A stretch of DNA of 56,247 nucleotides from Bacteroidia bacterium (GTDB lineage: Bacteria > Bacteroidota > Bacteroidia > Bacteroidales > Azobacteroidaceae): NCBI GenBank assembly GCA_025996895.1, contig BNTW01000008.1, forward strand, positions 1 through 56,247, in the 5' to 3' direction. The translations under genes and the position numbers were made by a program. Positions within the stretch are counted from its first letter, which is position 1. Every line of letters begins with the position of its first letter. Shown here piece by piece: positions 49,808 through 56,247 of this stretch. A model generated the notes under the pieces. It saw only the letters and a program-made list of their open reading frames with translations, was not told where the DNA came from and ran no database searches.

Positions 49808-50977
49808 ATGAAAACAGACAAAATGTCAATAACGAAAGTAATGCCCGTCCTTTTCGGGTTCTTCATCATGGGATTCTGCGACCTGGTTGGCATCTCGGTC
49901 ACTTATGCCAAAGAACAATTCCAATGGTCGGAAATTGAAGCCAATTTTCTGCCCTCCATGGTTTTTATCTGGTTTTTAGTTCTTTCCGTTCCCACCGCAA
50001 TGATTATGAGCAAGACAGGAAGAAAGAACACCGTATTAATCAGCATGTTGATTACCTTTATTGGAATGTTGATTCCTTTCATCCAATTCAACGAAATCAT
50101 TTGTTACCTCGCTTTCGGCTTGCTGGGAATCGGAAATACCATTTTGCAGGTTTCCCTGAATCCGCTTTTGACAAATGTGGTAAAAGGTGATAAACTGACC
50201 AGCAATCTCACTGCCGGACAGTTCATTAAAGCCGTTTCCTCTTTTCTCGGACCGATTGTAGCCGGATTTTGCTCCCTGCATTTCGGCAGTTGGGCGTTTA
50301 TGTTTCCTGTTTATGCCGGTGTCACTTTGCTTTCCACCGTCTGGTTATTTTTTACCTCCATCGACAAGGAAGAATCCGTGCAAAAAGCATCCTCCTTCGG
50401 GGAAATACTCTCGTTATTGAAGAACAAACAAATTTTATTGTTGTTCTTCGGCATTTTATGTATCGTAGGCTTGGATGTCGGCATGAATACCGCCACGCCG
50501 AAGATATTGATGGAACGGGTCGGATTGAGCATAGAAGCCGCAGGATACGGTTCGAGCTGGTATTTCGGAGCGCGCACCCTCGGCACATTCCTGGGCGCTT
50601 TCCTGCTGGCAAAAGTTTCAGGTAAAAGCTATTTTCGTGTCAACGCAATCGTAACTCTTCTGGCTATCGCCGTATTGTTTTTTGTTCAATCGCAAACAGG
50701 CATATTAGCGATGGTTTGTGTCATAGCCTTTACTTCTTCCTGTATTTTTGCAGTTTTGTTTGGTATGGCCATCCAAGCGCTTCCTGAAAAAGCGAATGAA
50801 ATTTCGGGATTGATGATAACCGGCGTATCCGGCGGCGCTTTATTCCCTGTCTTGATGGGAGTGGCGGTGAATGCAACCGGCAATCAAACCGGCTCCGTTT
50901 TGATTATCGGAGTAACAGCTGTTTATTTACTGTTTTGCGCCTTGAAAAGTTTTACACCCGGCAAATCAACCAATTAA
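49808..50977 (+). CDS. FucP-type MFS sugar permease
   Basis: 389 residues, about twelve membrane helices. The opening PVLFGFFIMGFCDLVGISVTYAKEQF and GLGNTILQVSLNPLLTNVV-like segment (here GIGNTILQVSLNPL) are typical of the fucose/glucose:H+ symporter group, which imports free monosaccharides through the inner membrane. In this setting mannose is the natural candidate, feeding the kinase-isomerase fusion. It restarts the polysaccharide locus after the AbiE pair and is followed by the LamG gene after 29 bases. No clear TAnnTTTG box was found in the 225 bases upstream. Confidence 0.88.
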   Translation: MKTDKMSITKVMPVLFGFFIMGFCDLVGISVTYAKEQFQWSEIEANFLPSMVFIWFLVLSVPTAMIMSKTGRKNTVLISMLITFIGMLIPFIQFNEIICYLAFGLLGIGNTILQVSLNPLLTNVVKGDKLTSNLTAGQFIKAVSSFLGPIVAGFCSLHFGSWAFMFPVYAGVTLLSTVWLFFTSIDKEESVQKASSFGEILSLLKNKQILLLFFGILCIVGLDVGMNTATPKILMERVGLSIEAAGYGSSWYFGARTLGTFLGAFLLAKVSGKSYFRVNAIVTLLAIAVLFFVQSQTGILAMVCVIAFTSSCIFAVLFGMAIQALPEKANEISGLMITGVSGGALFPVLMGVAVNATGNQTGSVLIIGVTAVYLLFCALKSFTPGKSTN

Positions 50978-51006
50978 CGAGAGATTCACTCATAAATTAA
51001 AGAATA

Positions 51007-53034
51007 ATGAATAAGAAAATTTTATCGGCAATTCTGTTTTGGAGCATCAGTATGGCTCTTTCCGCCCAAATTGCTAAAAGTTGGGATTTTGAGAATATCG
51101 CAAATTCAACAGGCAGGGTACACAATATAGCCTTGGAACAAGGTGTGGCAGGCAATGCCGCCTTGTTCAATGGTTATACTTCCGAATGGGAAGAAGCGGG
51201 AATAACAGCTATTCCTAAAACTCTTTTTATTGAGGCATGGGTGGCTCCCCTGGAATATTCCTTTAATGTGTCGGCAATAGTCAATCAGCAAAACGGGAAT
51301 GACAGAGGCTTTTTACTGGGAATAAATCAAAACGGACAATTAGTGGCGTCTTTTTATACAGAAGGGAAGCAACAAATTTGCATCAGCGATGAATTTATCC
51401 CCTTTTTGAAATGGTCGCACGTTGCTTGCGCCTATCAGGAAGGGAAAGGCTTGCAATTATTCATTAATGGAACGCCAATAAAATCGCTATCATTTACAGA
51501 AAAACCAACTGTCTGCCCGGAATGCCCGCTGGTTATCGGCAAAAATCAAAAGAAAGATTTGCCTGCTTTTACCGAACAAAAAGGGGGAAAAAAAGAAATA
51601 GAAATGCGGTTTAGCGGACTTATTGATGAGTTGAAAATCTCTGAAGTCATTCCCGATGCCGAAGAATTACAACAACAAGTCAAACGCATCGGTAAAGTCG
51701 GTGTGCAGGCACTGCAACCTCAGCAAATGCCTTCTGTTGATATACCCCAGGGAGCGTTTGGTGCTTACTACACCCGTTTGCGCTATTCGCCGGGGTGGGA
51801 AGCCTTGTGGAGAGTAGGCGATTATCCCGATGTAGTTGTCCGTTTTCCGGACAGCCCTGTGAAATATGTTTTCTGGAGAGGTACAGGATATATCCCTGCC
51901 ATAGTGAGCGAGAACAATATTTGGATGAGTGACCAAAGCCTCGAAACCTACGGCGCAGAAGGATGTTATGAAGCGATGGGCGACAAACAATGCAGGTATT
52001 CGCATGTGCGGATTTTGGAATCCACCCCTGCCCGTTGTGTTATTCACTGGCGGTATGCGCTAAGCAGCATCAATCATAGCATCATGCACGAAGACGAAAC
52101 AGGATGGGGCGATTGGGCAGATGAATACTGGACAATTTATCCCGATGGAGTAGGTATTAGAAAACAGGTTTTACATTCCGATTATTACAAAAAAGATAAG
52201 GGCTACAACTATCAATTTCAGGAAACTATTCTGTTTAACCAACCCGGAACCAAGCCACAGGACAATTTAGAGATGGAGGCTATTCAGTTTTCGGATATGG
52301 ATGGACATATAGCATCGTATTCTTGGGAGCAAGGTGTTCCAAAAGCATTTGAACAACCGGCCTCTCAACCCATTCAAATAGTAAATATAAAAGCGAAATA
52401 CAAACCTTTTTCCATCTTTCGTTCCGACCGCATCACCCTCCCGTTTAATTTTGGATGGGTGGAAGGATATTCTTCTTTTCCCTGTTGGAATCACTGGCCT
52501 GTTTCGCAAATCAAAAGTGACGGTAGAAATGCAACCATGCCTGACAAGCCCTCACATACATCGCTGACACGGGAAGATTACGATACGCAAGTATTGGAAG
52601 CGGGACCGGACAATACATACATTGCCCGCCAAATGACAGGTACGACCACCGAACCGATTCAAACCCTTCTCCCTTTGGCTCGCTCCTGGAACAATCCGCC
52701 CGCCGTCAAAATAACAACGAAAGGATACAAAAACAAAGGCTACAATCAGTACCAACGGGCATATCTGATTGAAAGCGACGCCACGATTAAAAACAACGAA
52801 ACATTGCAGTTTACGGTTCAGGCATCCGAAGCGGAGCCGGTTCACAATATGGCGTTTGTGATTGAAAATTGGAATCACCGGCATATTAAAGTGTCGATAG
52901 ACGGTAAATCACTGACAAGCGGCAAAGGTTTTGAATCAGGTTTTATACAAACATTGGAAAGTAGCCAAATGGTACTTTGGGTGCCGGTGAAAAGCAACCG
53001 TCCTGTGTCTGTAACGATTAAAGCAATCAAATAA
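51007..53034 (+). CDS. Secreted LamG-domain protein with uncharacterised C-terminal domain
   Basis: 675 residues: signal peptide MNKKILSAILFWSISMALSA (1-20), a LamG/concanavalin-like sandwich (about 22-220: KSWDFENIANSTGRVHN, GNAALFNGYTSEW, TLFIEAWVAP, WSHVACAYQEG, GLIDELKISEV), and a large C-terminal region (about 235-675) rich in Trp, Tyr and acidic residues (YSPGWEALWRVGDYPDVVVRF, WGDWADEYWTIYPDG) that I do not recognise. The latter could be a catalytic or binding domain. The first 84 coding bases recur in the propeller gene. LamG following a natural WDFEN start suggests this gene is the donor. It precedes GH5 by 28 bases. Confidence 0.8.
   Translation: MNKKILSAILFWSISMALSAQIAKSWDFENIANSTGRVHNIALEQGVAGNAALFNGYTSEWEEAGITAIPKTLFIEAWVAPLEYSFNVSAIVNQQNGNDRGFLLGINQNGQLVASFYTEGKQQICISDEFIPFLKWSHVACAYQEGKGLQLFINGTPIKSLSFTEKPTVCPECPLVIGKNQKKDLPAFTEQKGGKKEIEMRFSGLIDELKISEVIPDAEELQQQVKRIGKVGVQALQPQQMPSVDIPQGAFGAYYTRLRYSPGWEALWRVGDYPDVVVRFPDSPVKYVFWRGTGYIPAIVSENNIWMSDQSLETYGAEGCYEAMGDKQCRYSHVRILESTPARCVIHWRYALSSINHSIMHEDETGWGDWADEYWTIYPDGVGIRKQVLHSDYYKKDKGYNYQFQETILFNQPGTKPQDNLEMEAIQFSDMDGHIASYSWEQGVPKAFEQPASQPIQIVNIKAKYKPFSIFRSDRITLPFNFGWVEGYSSFPCWNHWPVSQIKSDGRNATMPDKPSHTSLTREDYDTQVLEAGPDNTYIARQMTGTTTEPIQTLLPLARSWNNPPAVKITTKGYKNKGYNQYQRAYLIESDATIKNNETLQFTVQASEAEPVHNMAFVIENWNHRHIKVSIDGKSLTSGKGFESGFIQTLESSQMVLWVPVKSNRPVSVTIKAIK
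51013..51096. repeat. 84-bp signal-peptide block, copy 2
   Basis: Second copy of the block at 45899-45982, one mismatch, here in its probable native context at the 5' end of the LamG gene. Confidence 0.9.
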
Positions 53035-53062
53035 AAATTATTCACAATATAAAAAGCATCAG

Positions 53063-54127
53063 ATGAAAAAAGTAATTGTAATTTTTTTAGCGATACTTGC
53101 CCTTGCAAGTTGTGGCAACCGCGAACAAACCATTCGCGATGTGTGGACAAAAGAACAAGCCAACGAATGGTACAAGCAGTGGGGCTGGTTGCGTGGTGCC
53201 AATTTTACGCCCAGCACAGCTATCAACCAGTTGGAAATGTGGCAGGAAGAAACTTTCGACCCCGCCACCATCGACAAGGAATTAGGTTGGGCGGAAGGCA
53301 TCGGCATGAATTGCATGCGCGTATATCTGCATCATGTCGCTTGGGAAGTAGATAAAGACGGTTTCAAAAAACGAATGGGACAGTATTTGGATATAGCCGG
53401 AAAGCACGGCATTTCTACCATATTCGTGATTTTCGACGATTGCTGGACTCCTGTTTATGCGGCAGGCGAACAACCCGCCCCGAAACCGGGCGTCCACAAT
53501 TCCGGTTGGGTACGCGATCCGGGCGACTTGATATTTCAAGATACCGCATTGGTTGCCACGCTCGAAGTGTATGTGAAAGATGTGCTTAACACTTTCAAAA
53601 ACGACAAGCGCATTGTGTTGTGGGATTTATACAACGAGCCGGGTAACAACGGGTTGGGCGACAAAAGCCTTCCATTGCTACAAAAAGTGTTCACTTGGGG
53701 CAGAACGGTTAATCCGGCTCAACCGCTTTCGGTGGGTTTTTGGTCAAAGGGTTTAGTGAACTTGAACAAAGTTCAGTTGGAAAATTCAGATGTGATTACC
53801 TATCACAATTATTCGGATGTGGAAGATCACCGGCAAACGGTCGATTCCCTGAGAAAGTATGGCCGTCCGCTGATTTGCACCGAATACATGGCGCGTCGCA
53901 AGAACAGTATTTTTCAGACCACTATGCCTCTGCTGAAGCGCGAGAATGTAGGCGCTATCAACTGGGGTTTGGTTGCCGGTAAGACAAATACCATTTTTGC
54001 GTGGGGCGATACGCTGCCCGATGCAGAAGAACCGCCGTTGTGGTTTCACGATATTTTCCGCAAGGATGGAAGCGTTTTCTCACAAGAGGAAGTGGATGTT
54101 ATAAAAGCATTGACAGGCAAGCAATAA
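53063..54127 (+). CDS. GH5-like (clan A) glycoside hydrolase lipoprotein
   Basis: 354 residues with a lipoprotein signal (LALASC, Cys17). The rest is a TIM barrel of the cellulase/GH5 kind: RGANFTPSTAINQLEMW at the start, GMNCMRVYLHH, the acid/base Glu192 in LWDLYNEPGN, the YHNYSD strand and the nucleophile Glu274 in LICTEYMARR. Clan A enzymes retain configuration and cut beta-glycosidic bonds. Possible substrates in this locus are beta-mannan or the beta-linked core of an N-glycan, but this cannot be decided. It should sit in the envelope, perhaps on the surface. GH127 starts 30 bases downstream. Confidence 0.88.
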   Translation: MKKVIVIFLAILALASCGNREQTIRDVWTKEQANEWYKQWGWLRGANFTPSTAINQLEMWQEETFDPATIDKELGWAEGIGMNCMRVYLHHVAWEVDKDGFKKRMGQYLDIAGKHGISTIFVIFDDCWTPVYAAGEQPAPKPGVHNSGWVRDPGDLIFQDTALVATLEVYVKDVLNTFKNDKRIVLWDLYNEPGNNGLGDKSLPLLQKVFTWGRTVNPAQPLSVGFWSKGLVNLNKVQLENSDVITYHNYSDVEDHRQTVDSLRKYGRPLICTEYMARRKNSIFQTTMPLLKRENVGAINWGLVAGKTNTIFAWGDTLPDAEEPPLWFHDIFRKDGSVFSQEEVDVIKALTGKQ

Positions 54128-54157
54128 GTAATAATAACAGTTAAAATTAAGTAATAT

Positions 54158-56005
54158 ATGAAAGTCAGAATGATTTGTTTCGTTTTGTTTTTGTGCGGTT
54201 TCCGGTTTGCTGCCGCCTGTCCTTTATGTATAACTTCCATCGGTACGCATGATCTCTCTGTTGCCGACCAATGGGAACGTATTCCCTACGGAAATGTTAA
54301 AGTAAGCGGAGAGATAGGCAGGCGTATTGATGTTACCATCAACAACAACCTGAAAAAATTGGATTTGAATAAGGATTTTTTAGACCCTTTTCAGAAAAAA
54401 GAAGCCGGTTGCTGTGATTTCATCGGAGCCGGAATGTTGTTGGATGCCGTAGCAAGATTTGCTGCTTATTCGGGCGATAAAGAAGTGGTAGCCATCAAAA
54501 ACAAAATTGTCGCTCAACTAATTAACAATCAGTTGAGCGACGGATACATCGGATTCTTCCGGGAAGATCAACGCCGTTGGCAAATATGGGACATCCACGA
54601 AATGTCGTACATCATCCAGGGTCTTGTGACTGATTACAGTTTGTTCGGACAACAACGCTCGTTGGATGCCGCCGTAAAAATTGCCGATTATATACTGGCT
54701 GACTGGCAATCGCGTCCGGCGAATTTGCCCGACTTCTTTCTGTTGGGAATCGACAAGGCAATGGTTTCGTTGTACATCCAAACAGGCGAAGAACGTTTTC
54801 GCGAGTTTGGCGAAAACAAAAAACCGCTTACGTGGGCGCCGGGTGTTACCATCGGCAGGTCGTTCGACATGACCGGACATATTTTCGGCTACTTGGCTGT
54901 ATCCGATGCACAACTCAGTATGTACCGGCTGACCGGCGACACTCGTCAAACCAAATCCGCATCCGACGCAATGGACTTGTTAGTCAATCACAATGGTTTG
55001 TCAATCATCGGCGGCGCCGGACAGGAAGAAGCCTTTACGATTGACCAAGACGGAGAAGGCGAGCATTCGGAAACGTGTGCCACCGCTTATATGTTGCGTG
55101 TTTATGAAAGTTTGCTGCGTTTGAAAGGCGAATCTGCTTACGGCGATCTGATAGAACGTTCCGTTTTCAATGCTTTGTTTGCCGCTCAATCGCCGGATGG
55201 ACGAAAAATTCGTTATTGGACACCGTTTGAAGGAACAAGAACTTATTTTAGAGCAGATAATTTTTGCTGCCCGAACAATTACCGCCGCATTATCTCGGAA
55301 CTCCCACAAATGATTTACTACACCAAACCGGAAGGCGGTATTGCCGTCAACCTCTATACTGCCTCATCTGCCTCAACTCAATTTGCCGATGGCACAAAAA
55401 CGGATATAGAGCAAACGACGGATTATCCCAATGCGGGAGGCATAACGCTTCGGTTGAAACTGAGTAAATCCAAGTCTTTCCCGCTTGCGTTGCGTATCCC
55501 GGCTTGGGCTAAAAATGTTTCCGTCAAAGTAAACGGAACAACGGTAACCGGAACTGCCAATGCCGGAGAGTTTTTCGTTGTCGAACGGACATGGAAAACC
55601 GGCGACAAGGTAGAAATCGCTCTGCCGATGGAATTTCGATTGGTTGCCGGGCGAGAACGACAAGCCGGACGGGTAGCCGTGATGCGCGGACCCTTGGTTT
55701 ATAGTTTCAGCCGTACTGCCAATCCCGCTGTAAGTCATCAAAAATTGAATTTTCAACAGATAGGGAAATATACCTTGGATGCGGCATCTTTGCAATTGAC
55801 AGCAGACCCTGCAGTTAGAACAGACGGCACATCTTGCACGGTTGGCGCATGGACGGTTGGTTTCAATACGAAATCGGGTCCTCACGATTTTGATCTGAAA
55901 TTGACGGAATTTGCAGACCCCGATGGTGTGGTAACTTATTTCCGGTTGCCCCTGTATTCGAAAGAAGGGGTGGTTGAAGATGAATTAGTTAATATTTTAA
56001 AGTGA
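54158..56005 (+). CDS. GH127 family, beta-L-arabinofuranosidase type
   Basis: 615 residues with a cleavable signal peptide (residues 1-20). An (alpha/alpha)6 barrel of the DUF1680/GH127 family is followed by beta-sandwich domains (LALRIPAWAKNVSVKVNG; GRVAVMRGPLVYSF). The zinc-thiolate catalytic site known from HypBA1 is conserved: Glu305 and Cys307 in HSETCATAY and the Cys370/Cys371 pair in NFCCPNNYRR. The family mostly releases beta-L-arabinofuranose, with other activities in related groups. Its presence implies that the target carries furanosyl decorations or that the locus handles more than mannan. A further export gene follows after 45 bases. Confidence 0.9.
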   Translation: MKVRMICFVLFLCGFRFAAACPLCITSIGTHDLSVADQWERIPYGNVKVSGEIGRRIDVTINNNLKKLDLNKDFLDPFQKKEAGCCDFIGAGMLLDAVARFAAYSGDKEVVAIKNKIVAQLINNQLSDGYIGFFREDQRRWQIWDIHEMSYIIQGLVTDYSLFGQQRSLDAAVKIADYILADWQSRPANLPDFFLLGIDKAMVSLYIQTGEERFREFGENKKPLTWAPGVTIGRSFDMTGHIFGYLAVSDAQLSMYRLTGDTRQTKSASDAMDLLVNHNGLSIIGGAGQEEAFTIDQDGEGEHSETCATAYMLRVYESLLRLKGESAYGDLIERSVFNALFAAQSPDGRKIRYWTPFEGTRTYFRADNFCCPNNYRRIISELPQMIYYTKPEGGIAVNLYTASSASTQFADGTKTDIEQTTDYPNAGGITLRLKLSKSKSFPLALRIPAWAKNVSVKVNGTTVTGTANAGEFFVVERTWKTGDKVEIALPMEFRLVAGRERQAGRVAVMRGPLVYSFSRTANPAVSHQKLNFQQIGKYTLDAASLQLTADPAVRTDGTSCTVGAWTVGFNTKSGPHDFDLKLTEFADPDGVVTYFRLPLYSKEGVVEDELVNILK

Positions 56006-56050
56006 TAATAATAAGCGAGTTTATTAATATTAAAAAATAAATTATTCACA

Positions 56051-56247
56051 ATGAAAGATTCAAATTTTTCAACCTCCCGACGGAGGTTCCTCAAATCAAG
56101 CGCGCTTCTTACGGCTACGCTCCCGTTTATGCGCGTCTATTCTTCTCCTTTGCAAGAAAGCGCAAAAAGAACAGACATCGACATGCTGTTCAAGTCGTTT
56201 CGTAACCCGCCGGTTACTGCCCGCCCTTTTGTACGTTGGTGGTGGAA
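56051..56247 (+). CDS. Tat-exported glycoside hydrolase, N-terminal fragment (GH106-like?)
   Basis: Only the first 65 residues are in the window. They show a twin-arginine signal (TSRRRFLKSSALLTATLP) and then FRNPPVTARPFVRWWWN, a segment typical of the start of secreted alpha-L-rhamnosidase/GH106-like and related Bacteroidetes glycosidases. Tat export would be consistent with a cofactor- or fold-dependent enzyme. The catalytic part lies beyond the right edge, so the family call is tentative. The leader AATTATTCACAAT before the start also precedes the GH5 gene. Confidence 0.6.
   Translation, partial: MKDSNFSTSRRRFLKSSALLTATLPFMRVYSSPLQESAKRTDIDMLFKSFRNPPVTARPFVRWWW

Overview
The window reads as chromosomal DNA of a Bacteroidales bacterium. 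The reasons are the SusC/SusD outer-membrane pair, RagB/SusD-type lipoproteins, promoter boxes of the Bacteroidetes form (TTG, about 20 bases, TAnnTTTG), an absence of strong Shine-Dalgarno sites, and several families largely confined to the phylum (DUF4954, DUF4491, the paired radical SAM/lipoprotein system, the EF-G paralogue). Two or three exported proteins end in type IX secretion (T9SS) sorting domains, which points away from Bacteroides itself and toward Dysgonomonas/Paludibacter/Porphyromonas/Tannerella-like lineages. I cannot name the genus. No transposase, integrase, phage gene or CRISPR array was seen.

Bases 1-24146 are a housekeeping-type region. In order: the tail of a thioredoxin-fold protein; hflX; a DUF4954 protein; a convergent pair (LysM/periplasmic-binding protein and small beta-barrel); an EF-G paralogue lacking the catalytic histidine; a flotillin/NfeD pair; the fluoride channel crcB; an Fe-S double-domain protein with a small GNAT acetyltransferase; a decayed OmpA-like gene; a reverse-strand set katA - DUF4491 - lipoprotein - radical SAM/SPASM; tRNA-His; a radical SAM/HhH DNA-repair-type protein; a sigma-54-type response regulator overlapping a hybrid histidine kinase; serA; a nucleoside-type MFS permease; and tyrS.

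Bases 24251-56247 are one polysaccharide utilization locus (PUL) aimed at mannose-rich glycans. A HutC-type GntR regulator is divergent from a long forward run: a fused ROK kinase/mannose-6-phosphate isomerase, a GxGYxYP protein, GH38, GH92, SusC, SusD, a DUF3823 lipoprotein, a second GH92, a short T9SS protein, a CBM6 protein, a beta-propeller/CBM6 protein, then (after an AbiE toxin-antitoxin pair) a FucP-type MFS permease, a LamG protein, a GH5-like lipoprotein, GH127, and the start of a Tat-exported glycosidase that runs off the window. The inferred logic is surface binding and cleavage of an alpha-mannose glycan, periplasmic trimming by GH92/GH38, import of free sugar by the MFS permease, and entry to glycolysis through the kinase-isomerase fusion. 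GH127 and GH5 suggest that the substrate also carries arabinofuranose or a beta-linked backbone.

The most unusual structure is at 45.1-51.1 kb. A 0.7-kb module (beta-domain, CBM6, hairpin and downstream start codon) is present twice, flanking a 1,080-base segment. That segment begins with an 84-base signal-peptide block that occurs again, 83/84 identical, at the start of the LamG gene 5 kb away. The secreted binding proteins here look assembled by recent module shuffling, and the AbiE pair lies between the pieces.
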